Origin: Hydromicrobium sp964517765
Lineage (GTDB): Bacteria > Actinomycetota > Humimicrobiia > Humimicrobiales > Humimicrobiaceae
Length of the DNA: 46,859 bases
Reading direction: 5' to 3'
Assembly: GCA_964517765.1 (NCBI GenBank)
Contig: CAZFEN010000009.1
Span: 1 to 46,859, forward strand
How positions within the stretch are numbered: position 1 is the first letter of the stretch; each line of letters begins with the position of its first letter. Of the stretch, positions 32,530 through 40,712 are shown piece by piece. Both the position numbers and the translations under genes were made by a program. The notes below the pieces were generated by a model that worked only from the letters and a program-made list of their open reading frames with translations, was not told the origin of the DNA and ran no database searches.

Positions 32530-32558
32530 TATGAAATTATTAGTTTAAATTTTTCATA
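32530..32558 (+). promoter_or_regulatory. Candidate TetR operator between tetR-type gene and ABC exporter
   Basis: TATGAAA (32530-32536) and TTTCATA (32552-32558) are perfect inverted arms around 15 bases. The right arm overlaps a CATAAT -10-like box at 32555-32560. A further copy of the TATGAAA half-site occurs at 32468-32474, nearer the regulator's own start. Confidence 0.55.
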
Positions 32559-32605
32559 ATATAGGTATAAAACTCAAAAAATAGAGGTTAGGAGATATAT
32601 AAATT

Positions 32606-33532
32606 ATGGAAAGTATTATTAGAACAGACCATTTGACAAAATATTATGGCAAAGTTCACGCTTTAAATGATGCATCAATATGCATTAAAAAGGGAGAAAT
32701 CTATGGTTTTTTAGGGCTTAATGGCGCAGGTAAGAGTACAACTATTTTATTACTTCTCGGAATAATTCATCCTACGGCGGGCGCATCGTTTTTATACGGA
32801 AAAAAAGTCAGTGCGGGAAATAACAGTTTATGGAAAAATGTAGGATATCTTCTGGAAAGACAATATTCATATCCTGAACTTTCAGTCAGTGAAAATCTTG
32901 AGATTATACGCCGCCTGCGCAATATATCCGATAAAAAATCAATCGATACTATTATTGCCAGGCTAAAACTAAATCCCTATAAAGAGGTAAGAGCAAAAAA
33001 TCTATCCTTAGGCAATGTCCAGCGTCTTGGTCTGGCAAAGGCACTTTTACACAATCCAGATATTTTAATCCTGGACGAGCCTGCAAACGGTCTGGACCCG
33101 GCCGGAATTGTGGAAATACGGGAGCTGTTGAAAGATCTTGCTTCCAGTCGTGGAGTCACGATATTTATATCAAGCCATATACTTGGAGAGATATCCAGGC
33201 TTGCCACAAGGATTGGAATTATTCATCAGGGCAGGTTGATACAGGAAATAGATACAAATGAACTGGAGAACCTTTGCAAGAAACGGCTCGTTCTTGATAC
33301 CGATAATAAAAAAGCCGCGAGATTAAAGCTTCTTGAAAACGGGTATTCTGTGGACGAATCCAAAGAAGGGTTGCTGGAAGTAAAAGGGGATGAGGCAATA
33401 AAACATCCCGAGAATATCGCAAATATTTTAGTATATGCGGGTCTTCCGCCAAAATTGCTGAAAGTAGAAGAGGAAAACCTGGAGTCATATTTTTTAAGAG
33501 CAATCGGAGTAATTGGAGGAGATGTAAAATGA
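32606..33532 (+). CDS. ABC exporter ATP-binding subunit (third system)
   Basis: A 308-residue ATPase. Walker A GLNGAGKST, signature LSLGNVQRLGLAKALLHNPD, Walker B ILILDEPANGLDP and switch His in SSHILGE. The LSLGNxQR signature and ANGLDP are typical of the bacteriocin/lantibiotic-immunity (BcrA/NatA-like) branch. A GGTTAGGAGAT ribosome site precedes the ATG. It overlaps the permease gene by four bases (ATGA). Probably controlled by the TetR-type regulator on the other side. Confidence 0.9.
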   Translation: MESIIRTDHLTKYYGKVHALNDASICIKKGEIYGFLGLNGAGKSTTILLLLGIIHPTAGASFLYGKKVSAGNNSLWKNVGYLLERQYSYPELSVSENLEIIRRLRNISDKKSIDTIIARLKLNPYKEVRAKNLSLGNVQRLGLAKALLHNPDILILDEPANGLDPAGIVEIRELLKDLASSRGVTIFISSHILGEISRLATRIGIIHQGRLIQEIDTNELENLCKKRLVLDTDNKKAARLKLLENGYSVDESKEGLLEVKGDEAIKHPENIANILVYAGLPPKLLKVEEENLESYFLRAIGVIGGDVK

Positions 33533-34305
33533 AAGGTATTTTATCTGCTTTGTGGGTCGAAGGTCTTAAAGTACGCAGGTCAAGAATATTTCCGATAACA
33601 ATTCTGGCTTTTGCTTTTATGTCTATTATGATGGGGCTTTTAATATTTATCGCAAAGAATCCCGAACTGGTCAGCAAACTTGGCCTGCTTGGTACCAAAG
33701 CGACCTTTTTCGGGGAACAAACTGATTGGTCGGCATATTTTAATCTGTTCATGCAGATAACCAGCATGATAGGGTTGATAGGATTCGGGTTTGTAACAAG
33801 CTGGATCTTTGGAAGAGAATATTCCGATCGTACCATAAAAGATATGCTTGCATTGCCCGTTTCCCGGCATGTCATTGTTTTATCGAAATTAATTGTAACG
33901 GCCGTCTGGTGCCTTTTACTTACCCTCGTTTTGTTTGCTGTCGGGTTGGCGGCAGGATGGATGATTCATATTCCGGGATGGTCGGGGGAACTTGCCCTGC
34001 AAAGCTTTTATGCGGTTATTATAACTTCTATTCTCACCATACTGCTCTGTCCCACCGTAGCTTTTTTTGCAAGTTATGGCCGGGGATACCTGCCGCCTAT
34101 TGGTTTTGTGATAGTCACTCTTATAGCCGGACAGTTCATCAATGCCCTTGGTCTTGGGCAATATTTCCCATGGATGATCCCTTCTCTTTATAGCGGAGCT
34201 GAGGGTCAACATCTGGAAATTATAAGTTACATTATTCTTTGTTTTACAAGTATAGCGGGAGTAATTGGAACACTTGCATGGTGGCGCTTTGCAGATCAAA
34301 CCTAA
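33529..34305 (+). CDS. ABC-2 permease of the third exporter
   Basis: A 258-residue protein with six helices (LPITILAFAFMSIMMGLLIFIA-type first helix, then five more). The segment WIFGREYSDRTIKDMLALPVSRHVIVLSKLIV is the BcrB/NatB-like coupling region, as in bacitracin or antimicrobial-peptide exporters. It overlaps its ATPase by ATGA. With one permease per ATPase the channel would be a homodimer. A role in efflux of a membrane-active compound is suggested by family only. Confidence 0.87.
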   Translation: MKGILSALWVEGLKVRRSRIFPITILAFAFMSIMMGLLIFIAKNPELVSKLGLLGTKATFFGEQTDWSAYFNLFMQITSMIGLIGFGFVTSWIFGREYSDRTIKDMLALPVSRHVIVLSKLIVTAVWCLLLTLVLFAVGLAAGWMIHIPGWSGELALQSFYAVIITSILTILLCPTVAFFASYGRGYLPPIGFVIVTLIAGQFINALGLGQYFPWMIPSLYSGAEGQHLEIISYIILCFTSIAGVIGTLAWWRFADQT

Positions 34306-34350
34306 AAATTATTTTTATTATAAGAGCTTTTAGATTCAATTCGTATAGAT

Positions 34351-34424
34351 TGGCTGGGGAGGAAGGATTCGAACCTTCGATCACGGGACCAAAACCCGTT
34401 GCCTTACCACTTGGCTACTCCCCA
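34351..34424 (-). tRNA. tRNA-Gln (TTG)
   Basis: On the minus strand the acceptor TGGGGAG pairs perfectly with CTCCCCA. The anticodon stem ACGGG/CCCGT encloses loop TTTTGGT (anticodon TTG). The T-arm GAAGG-TTCGAAT-CCTTC is complete and CCA is encoded (34351-34353). Confidence 0.97.
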
Positions 34425-34525
34425 CCAAAGCTAATAAATTTTATATCAGAATTATTTAAAATTCAAACTCAAACGGATATTTGGTGTATTAAAAAATTAT
34501 TGCTGTTATTGATTATTTTCAGATT

Positions 34526-35449
34526 TTAATTGGAGATAGCCAGGCTGTCAGGTGTAGTGTGGGATAAAAAGACTGCGGAAGATAATGGTTTAAGACCTTC
34601 ATATACTTTTATTGCCGTTTTAAGGTCATCGCAAAAAGCAAAGACGGTGGGCCCGCTTCCGGTCATCTGTGTGGCAATAGCTCCAAGTTCAGATGCCTTT
34701 CCTTTTATTGCAAGTATTTCTTTGTCTTCTGTTGCTACTACCTCTTCCAGATCATTTTGAAGTTTCCTGAAGAAACTAGCGAACTCATGCTTAATTATAT
34801 TGTTCACCAGTTCTTCGTGTATCGATTTTTTTTCCGCTCCTATTAAATCAAACTTTCCATATACGTCTCCCGATAAAAACTTACATCCATTTGTTGCAAG
34901 TACGATCCAGTAAAAAGGCAAATGCGGTAATTTCGAAAGCTTCTCCCCTCTGCCTTCGGCTAGAGTGGTCCCGCCTTTTATGCAAAAAGGAACATCCGAT
35001 CCTACTTCACCTGCCAGATTCATCATATCAATTGATTTTAGGTTGAGATCAAATAATTTATCCAGTGCAACGAGGGTTGCTGCCGCATTTGTGCTGCCTC
35101 CGGCCAATCCTGCACATACCGGAATATGTTTCCCTATTTTGATTTTTACCGAATATTTGCTTCTCAGACCATAACCGTCCAGAATAAGTGCCGCAGCTTT
35201 ATGGACCAAATTTTTTTCGTCGAGGGGTATGTCTTCATTATTGCAGGTAATATAGATCCCATTTTTATATTGCGAATTATAACTTTCATTTCCTTTTAAG
35301 ATCTCGAAAGTAAGTTCATCAGAGAGGCTTACGCTCTGCATTATTGATTTTATCTCATGATAGCCGTCAGTCCGGCCGTTTTTTGAGACATTTAGATAAA
35401 GATTTATTTTACCCGAAGCCCTGAGTTTTAAAATATTTTTCGCCTTCAT
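34526..35449 (-). CDS. ispE: 4-diphosphocytidyl-2-C-methyl-D-erythritol kinase
   Basis: A GHMP kinase of the non-mevalonate (MEP) isoprenoid pathway that phosphorylates CDP-methylerythritol. N-terminal SGKINLYLNVSKNGRTDGYHEI, ATP loop PVCAGLAGGSTNAAATLVAL, and C-terminal GATQMTGSGPTVFAF-type motif are all present. The open frame runs back to a GTG at 35467, but the ATG at 35449 (MKAKNILKLRASGKINLYL) fits the family start; neither has a clear ribosome site. It follows rsmA, the order common in Gram-positive-type genomes. Confidence 0.93.
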   Translation of the reverse strand: MKAKNILKLRASGKINLYLNVSKNGRTDGYHEIKSIMQSVSLSDELTFEILKGNESYNSQYKNGIYITCNNEDIPLDEKNLVHKAAALILDGYGLRSKYSVKIKIGKHIPVCAGLAGGSTNAAATLVALDKLFDLNLKSIDMMNLAGEVGSDVPFCIKGGTTLAEGRGEKLSKLPHLPFYWIVLATNGCKFLSGDVYGKFDLIGAEKKSIHEELVNNIIKHEFASFFRKLQNDLEEVVATEDKEILAIKGKASELGAIATQMTGSGPTVFAFCDDLKTAIKVYEGLKPLSSAVFLSHTTPDSLAISN

Positions 35450-35493
35450 CGTGCTATATGATAACACAAATATTATATATTAGACATTAAGTT

Positions 35494-36363
35494 TTACCCG
35501 TCATTTAATTCTTTAAATAAGAAAATATAATCTTTTAAGTAAAGCTCTTCTGCTCTTATATCTTTACTTCTCCCAATTTCGGAGAGCAATTTTATAATTA
35601 ATTTTAATTTATGACAATACTTATCGCTTCGGGACAGGGAGTTAACAAGCTTCTTTCTTCTATGCAAGAAGCAACTATTTAAAAAATAAAAAAAATCTTC
35701 CGTGTTGAAATTCTTGCCTTCCTGTATTCCCCTATTTTTTCTATTTACCTCTATAACTGCCGAATCGGTAAAAGGTCTCGGGAAAAAACAATTGCGCGAG
35801 ATCTGAAAACAATAATTAAAATCAGCCAGAAAATTGGACTTTAAAGTATAAGAACTGTAATTTTTATCCCCCGCAGAAGCAAGAAGTCTTTCGGCTATAT
35901 CCTTCTGTATGGTCACAAAGAATCTTTTTATATCTTCCGTTTCAGTAAGGATTTTTAACAGCAGATGTGCCGCAATGCTGTAAGGAAGATTGGAAACCAT
36001 TTTGGTTATCTTATATTTACCTGCAATAAGTCCATAATCAAGTTTCAATGCGTCAGCCTGTATCAATTGGATTTTCCCTTTTGAACGATCCCTGAAGATT
36101 TCCTCGAATACGCCGGCCAGTTTTTTATCTATCTCTATACAGACCAACTTCTTTGCTTCGCCCATCAAGATCTCTGTAAGGCTGCCGATTCCGCTTCCAA
36201 TTTCAAGAACTGTATCTCGGGAATTGATGCCTGCATACTTTACTATTTTTTTGGCGCTGTTTGTATCTATTAAAAAATTCTGCCCGAGACTTTTTTTTAA
36301 CTTGATTCCATAATTTTTTAGAATCCGGACAGTTACTGAAGGAGAACTTATATAACTACTCAT
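35494..36363 (-). CDS. rsmA: 16S rRNA dimethyladenosine transferase (KsgA)
   Basis: A 289-residue SAM-dependent enzyme that dimethylates the two adjacent adenines in helix 45 of 16S rRNA. SLGQNFLIDTNSAKKIV, the SAM loop VLEIGSGIGSLTEIL, CIEIDKKL, and the catalytic NLPYSIA are intact. The C-terminal domain has FLNSCFLHRRKKLVNSL. Five bases separate it from tatD, so it is translated in the same operon. Confidence 0.96.
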   Translation of the reverse strand: MSSYISSPSVTVRILKNYGIKLKKSLGQNFLIDTNSAKKIVKYAGINSRDTVLEIGSGIGSLTEILMGEAKKLVCIEIDKKLAGVFEEIFRDRSKGKIQLIQADALKLDYGLIAGKYKITKMVSNLPYSIAAHLLLKILTETEDIKRFFVTIQKDIAERLLASAGDKNYSSYTLKSNFLADFNYCFQISRNCFFPRPFTDSAVIEVNRKNRGIQEGKNFNTEDFFYFLNSCFLHRRKKLVNSLSRSDKYCHKLKLIIKLLSEIGRSKDIRAEELYLKDYIFLFKELNDG

Positions 36364-36368
36364 TTTAT

Positions 36369-37187
36369 TTAAAATTGACTTTGGTTTAAGGAAAAAAATT
36401 TTTCCGCATTTCTCGAAGTGGTATCTGCAACTTCTTCTATACTTAAATTTTTGATTTCTGCAATCTTCTCGGCGACATATCTCACATACCCCGGATAATT
36501 TTCTTTACCTCTCACTATCTGCGGCGCAAGAAAAGGTGCATCGGTTTCTACAAAGAGGCGTTCGATAGGGACTTTTTCTACTACTTTAAGTACACTTTTT
36601 GCATTAGGATAAGTTATTACTCCCGTAAAAGAGATATACAGCCCTAAATCAAGGCACTGCATTGCAAAATCAGTATCCCCTGAAAAGCAATGGACGACTG
36701 CTTTAAAATTGCTGTTACCGGTGTATCTCTTTATGACTTCCAGGGTCTCGCGATGTGCATCCCTGTCATGGATTATTACCGGTACATCATACTTCAGCGC
36801 AAGCTCTATTTGTGCCTCGAAGGCTTTTTCCATATCCGTCCTGGGACTTAAGTTTCTGTAAAAATCAAATCCTGTCTCACCGACTGCCACGACTTTGACG
36901 TTTCTTTTTCTATTATTTTTATCACCGGTATCCGGACTGCGCAATAATGATTCGAGGATTTCAATTTCTTTATTTCCAAAATTCCGGACATAATGGGGGT
37001 GAACTCCAACACTGGCAAATACATTACTGAATCTTCCGGCGAATTCTACCGATTTCTTGCTTCCCTGCAGACTCGAACCTACGTTTATTATATATTTGAC
37101 GCCTTCACTTTCGGATCTTGCCACTGCCTCTTCCGGGGTCAGTTTTTTCAGCATATCCATATGAGTATGTGTATCTATAAAATACAT
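36369..37187 (-). CDS. tatD: TatD-family metal-dependent hydrolase/DNase
   Basis: A 272-residue TIM-barrel hydrolase with two metal ions. DTHTHMDML (first two His), GVHPHY, GETGFDFYR, HDRDAHRETL, HCFSGD and VETDAPFLAPQ are the ordered metal-binding and catalytic blocks. Family members are 3'-5' nucleases and D-aminoacyl-type hydrolases. Its place between metG and rsmA is conserved in many bacteria. No anomalies beyond a short insert (TGDKNNRKRN) near residue 95. Confidence 0.93.
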   Translation of the reverse strand: MYFIDTHTHMDMLKKLTPEEAVARSESEGVKYIINVGSSLQGSKKSVEFAGRFSNVFASVGVHPHYVRNFGNKEIEILESLLRSPDTGDKNNRKRNVKVVAVGETGFDFYRNLSPRTDMEKAFEAQIELALKYDVPVIIHDRDAHRETLEVIKRYTGNSNFKAVVHCFSGDTDFAMQCLDLGLYISFTGVITYPNAKSVLKVVEKVPIERLFVETDAPFLAPQIVRGKENYPGYVRYVAEKIAEIKNLSIEEVADTTSRNAEKFFSLNQSQF

Positions 37188-37209
37188 TGCACCACTTTTA
37201 TTTTTTTAA

Positions 37210-38748
37210 TTATTGATCTTCATCCAGCCTGGGGAACAGAATATCTCTCTGGCCGACCTCTGTTCCACCGGCATATCTGCCCCAGACTCCTTCTTCTTCG
37301 ATACTAACTTCATTAATGTCGGTATTTATCCCCAGTTGAGAAAATATTTTCTGACATGTCGAAGGCATAAATGGTATAAGCAGGACAGCGGACAGCCTTA
37401 TTATTTCTGTCAGTTCATATAATACTGCATCAAGCTTTTTCCGATTTTCTTCATTTTCATCTTTAGCAAGAGCCCATGGCTGATTGTCTTCGATATATTT
37501 ATTTGCAATATTTATAAACTCCCAGACTTTGACAAGATAATCGGAGAATCTAAAATCTTTTATGTACCCGAAAGCGCCCTTTTTTAAATCGTCCCATTCT
37601 TTTTCAAAAACCGGGTTAGAAACTGCTTTAGGAACTATCCCGTTCCTGTATTTTGAAATCATTGCGAGCGTCCTTGAAACCAGATTTCCGATATCATTGC
37701 TTAAATCAGAATTATATCTCCTTACAAAAGCTTTTGAGGTAAAAGAACCATCCTGTCCAAAAGAAATTTCTCTTGTAAGAAAATACCTGATCCCGTCTAC
37801 TCCGAATTTCTCCGACACATCATCGGGATCCAGAATAATGCCTTTTGATTTCGATAATTTCTCTTCTCCCATGAGAAGCCATCCATGGACCACGATCTGT
37901 TTTGGGAGTTCTATACCCAGGGACATCAACATAGCGGGCCATATTATGGCATGGAACTTTAATATATCCTTTCCTATGTGATGCTGGTCTGCCGGCCAGT
38001 ACCGGTTAAAAAGATCCTGATCTTCCGAGTCATAACCCAGGGCAGAAATATAATTGATAAGTGCATCCACCCATACATAAGTATAGTGATTTGAGTCAAA
38101 AGGGATCGGAATTCCCCATTTGACCGCAGTTCTCGATACGCTAATATCTTTGAGCCCCTGTTTTAAAATCCCAAGCACCTCGTTTTTTCTGGTTTCCGGA
38201 ACTATAAAATCAGGATTTGAATCGATGTACTTTATCAATTTATCTTCATAAGTCGAGAGTTTAAAAAAGTAATTTTCCTCCTTTACGGATTCCACATCCC
38301 TTTTACATTGCGGACATCTGCCTTCTTCAAGCTGTGATTCCAGAAGAAACGTTTCGCAAGGAACGCAATATTTACCTTCATAAGTACCCTTATAGAGATC
38401 GCCATTATCTTTTAATTTCACAAGTATATTGCTAACTATTTCTTCATGTTTCCTGTCCGTCGTCCTTATATAACCATCATTACTGATGTTGTACAATTTC
38501 AGCAGTCTCTTCATATCCTTAACCATTTCATCGACATATTCCTGCGGAGATACGCCTTTCTTTTCGGCATTTTTATTTATTTTTTGTCCATGCTCATCGG
38601 CACCCGTCAGAAAATAAGTATCCTTTCCGATAAGCCTGCTAAACCTGGCAACTACATCTGTCAGTATATATTCATACATCTGACCCAGATGAAGTTTCGC
38701 ATTCATATACGGAATAGCTGTGGTAATGTAAAATTTTTCTCTATTCAT
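37210..38748 (-). CDS. metG: Methionyl-tRNA synthetase
   Basis: Charges tRNA-Met. Class I synthetase with the HIGH-like HLGQ after TTAIPYMNAK, a zinc-binding insert (CVPCETFLLES and CPQCKRD), and the KMSKS-like KLSKSKG. ATG 38748 is chosen: it has AAAAAGGA 4-11 bases upstream and the protein then begins MNREKFYITTAIPYMNAKL; the frame is open 21 codons further, but those are unlike the family. That gives about 512 residues without the C-terminal EMAP/Arc1p-like domain of some homologues. Confidence 0.96.
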   Translation of the reverse strand: MNREKFYITTAIPYMNAKLHLGQMYEYILTDVVARFSRLIGKDTYFLTGADEHGQKINKNAEKKGVSPQEYVDEMVKDMKRLLKLYNISNDGYIRTTDRKHEEIVSNILVKLKDNGDLYKGTYEGKYCVPCETFLLESQLEEGRCPQCKRDVESVKEENYFFKLSTYEDKLIKYIDSNPDFIVPETRKNEVLGILKQGLKDISVSRTAVKWGIPIPFDSNHYTYVWVDALINYISALGYDSEDQDLFNRYWPADQHHIGKDILKFHAIIWPAMLMSLGIELPKQIVVHGWLLMGEEKLSKSKGIILDPDDVSEKFGVDGIRYFLTREISFGQDGSFTSKAFVRRYNSDLSNDIGNLVSRTLAMISKYRNGIVPKAVSNPVFEKEWDDLKKGAFGYIKDFRFSDYLVKVWEFINIANKYIEDNQPWALAKDENEENRKKLDAVLYELTEIIRLSAVLLIPFMPSTCQKIFSQLGINTDINEVSIEEEGVWGRYAGGTEVGQRDILFPRLDEDQ

Positions 38749-38794
38749 AATATCCTTTTTCTGGTTCCTATTTTGAGTGGAATGATGATAATCC

Positions 38795-39625
38795 TCAGAT
38801 TTTCGTTGCAATATTATACAATTTTTGTTTATCTATGTCATATCTGGATAATAAGACTTTCAGTGCGCCTTTTTTGGAAATACCCTGTTTGAGGAGGTTA
38901 ACAATTTCTCTGGTTATATCCTCTTCCGAATAATTTCTTATAAGATTTTTTTTATAACCTTCTACAATCAGTACTATTTCTCCCTTCATTTTTCTTTTAT
39001 CTATTTCGGATAATATACTGCTTAAGCTTCCCCTTATGGTCTCCTCATATATTTTAGTGATCTCTCTTACAAGGCTTGCCTTCCTGTTGCCAAATTTTTC
39101 AATAAGTTCCTCTACAAGTGTATTGATCCTGTTGAGTGATTCATAGAATATTAGAGTATAAGGAAATAAAGCCAGTTCTGTGAGCTTATTTTTCCTTTTT
39201 GCCTTTGCTTTTGGTAAAAAACCTGCAAATAAAAAATTATCTGCCGGCAAACCTGAAAGGACCAGAGCGCTTATTGCAGCATTGGGACCCGGTATTATGG
39301 TTATAGGAATATTTTTTTCGATACATTCTCTTACGATTTTAAATCCGGGATCCTGAATACCCGGCATACCCGATTCTGAAACCAGTGCAATATTTTTCCC
39401 TGCTTCCAGAACATCTATTATATGCCTGATTCTGCTTTCCCCGCTAAAATCATGGTAACTTATTATATTCTTTTTAAGAATACCATGTCTCTGCAGCAGC
39501 TTTTTTATGGTCCTTGTATCTTCCGCCGCAATCAGATCAGATTCTCTAAGAGTTCTTAGAAGCCTGAGACTTACGTCTTCCAGATTGCCAATCGGGGTTG
39601 CGCAAATAAAAAGGGTGCCTTTAAT
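38795..39625 (-). CDS. rsmI: 16S rRNA 2'-O-ribose C1402 methyltransferase with ATT start
   Basis: A tetrapyrrole-methylase-family enzyme modifying C1402 of 16S rRNA. A simple search for ATG finds only the last 190 residues (from MPGIQDPGF), but the same frame continues upstream with the whole N-terminal domain: KGTLFICATPIGNLEDVSL, LIAAEDTR, and ISYHDFSGESR, VSESGMPG. Upstream of KGTL the frame reaches a stop (TAA) without passing ATG, GTG or TTG. The codon in the family's Met position is ATT (39625-39623), exactly 6 bases after a perfect GGAGG (39636-39632). The full product would be 276 residues, the usual length. So either initiation at ATT or a base-call error in one codon. Confidence 0.88.
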   Translation of the reverse strand: MKGTLFICATPIGNLEDVSLRLLRTLRESDLIAAEDTRTIKKLLQRHGILKKNIISYHDFSGESRIRHIIDVLEAGKNIALVSESGMPGIQDPGFKIVRECIEKNIPITIIPGPNAAISALVLSGLPADNFLFAGFLPKAKAKRKNKLTELALFPYTLIFYESLNRINTLVEELIEKFGNRKASLVREITKIYEETIRGSLSSILSEIDKRKMKGEIVLIVEGYKKNLIRNYSEEDITREIVNLLKQGISKKGALKVLLSRYDIDKQKLYNIATKI

Positions 39626-39654
39626 CTTTAGCCTCCGCTTTTCCGATTACAATA

Positions 39655-40155
39655 CTATGCTATTTCTTTAAACATTTCTTTTGGATTTCCGCAAATAGGA
39701 CACGCATCCGGCGCTTCACCTTCTACTGTATTTCCACAGACCTGGCATACAAAAATAGGAGTGTCGGGATTATTCCCAATATTATCAAGATATCTCTTGT
39801 ATAATTCAGCATGAACCTGTTCTACTTTATTTGCATAGGAAAAACTTATTTTTGCCTCTTCGGAATTCTCGTTCTTTGCTTCCTCAATCATTTTAGGGTA
39901 CATATCATTAAATTCGTATGTCTCTCCTCCTATTGCCGCCTTCAGATTTTCTTCCGTTGATTTTATGCCGTCCATTGCTTTAAGATGATTGAGTGCATGT
40001 ACAGTCTCCGCTCCCGCCGCAGCTCTGAAAAGTCTTGCTATCCGGGGATAGCCATCCCTATCTGCTTTTCGTGCAAAAGCAAGATATTTTCTATTTGCCT
40101 GTGATTCACCCGCAAAAGCTTCTGCCAGATTTTTTAAAGTTTTATCACCAGTCAT
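39655..40155 (-). CDS. Rubrerythrin
   Basis: A 166-residue cytoplasmic peroxide-reducing diiron protein of anaerobes. Ferritin-like helices with the Glu/His ligands in AFAGESQANRKYLAFA, AETVHALNHLKAM, EAKNENSEEAKISF and EQVHAELYKRYL; then a rubredoxin-type domain with CQVCG and CPICG. It lies 29 bases downstream of a PerR/Fur-type gene on the same strand, a classic peroxide-response pair. A GGGAGGATAAAAAA ribosome site precedes the ATG. Confidence 0.96.
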   Translation of the reverse strand: MTGDKTLKNLAEAFAGESQANRKYLAFARKADRDGYPRIARLFRAAAGAETVHALNHLKAMDGIKSTEENLKAAIGGETYEFNDMYPKMIEEAKNENSEEAKISFSYANKVEQVHAELYKRYLDNIGNNPDTPIFVCQVCGNTVEGEAPDACPICGNPKEMFKEIA

Positions 40156-40184
40156 TTTTTTATCCTCCCACTCTTAATATAACA

Positions 40185-40604
40185 TTAATCAACCTTTTTG
40201 CATTTATCACATATACCCTCAAAAATAATCTTTGAGTCCAGTATATCAAATTTCCTGCTTATACTTTCAGGAATTTTTATTACGTAACCGCTGTCATTTA
40301 TATCTATGATATCATTACACTTTATGCATCTGAAATGATAATGCCTGTTTTTATCACCATCGAATCTTTTTGGTTCGCCGGGAATTGTCAGTATATCGGC
40401 AATGCCTATTTTAGAGAAAGTCAGAAGATTTCTATAAACCGTATCGAAAGAAATAGCAGGAAATGTTTTCTTTACCTTCCTGTATAAAGCTTCTGCGCTT
40501 GGGTGATCCTTTGATGCCATCAGTTCTTTATAAATCAGACTTCTTTGAGGTGTGATTTTTAAATTATTCTTTTTGCATAATAAAATAAAAGATTCCATAA
40601 GCAT
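40185..40604 (-). CDS. Fur/PerR-family metal-dependent repressor
   Basis: 139 residues with full Fur-family architecture: winged helix (NLKITPQRSLIYKELM, SFDTVYRNLLTFSKIG) and the dimerisation domain with HYHFRCIKCNDI and the structural zinc pairs CxxC at CIKC and CDKC. Because rubrerythrin follows, a PerR-type peroxide sensor is more likely than an iron-sensing Fur; the residues that decide this cannot be judged without alignment. An inverted repeat TAATAA-CAATTA-TTATTA (40636-40653) lies 32-49 bases upstream, suggesting autoregulation. It may also act at the Fur box of the diaphorase operon, 36 kb away in this window. Confidence 0.9.
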   Translation of the reverse strand: MLMESFILLCKKNNLKITPQRSLIYKELMASKDHPSAEALYRKVKKTFPAISFDTVYRNLLTFSKIGIADILTIPGEPKRFDGDKNRHYHFRCIKCNDIIDINDSGYVIKIPESISRKFDILDSKIIFEGICDKCKKVD

Positions 40605-40635
40605 TTCTTTACTCTAAATAGTTAAAATTATTATA

Positions 40636-40653
40636 TAATAACAATTATTATTA
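40636..40653 (-). promoter_or_regulatory. Candidate PerR/Fur box
   Basis: TAATAA and TTATTA are inverted arms around six bases, upstream of both the PerR/Fur-type gene and the divergent K+ channel. The PerR consensus is TTATAATNATTATAA; this is AT-rich and only partly alike. The site could be used by the adjacent repressor itself. Confidence 0.45.
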
Positions 40654-40712
40654 GTCAAATAATAAAGTGCCTGAACTTGAAAAAAAACCGATATTAGGTC
40701 AAAATCTGAAAT

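Noticed and set aside
7330..34305. ABC exporters considered as a biosynthetic (lantibiotic or bacteriocin) cluster
   Set aside because: No precursor peptide, modification enzyme or protease gene lies near any of the three exporters.
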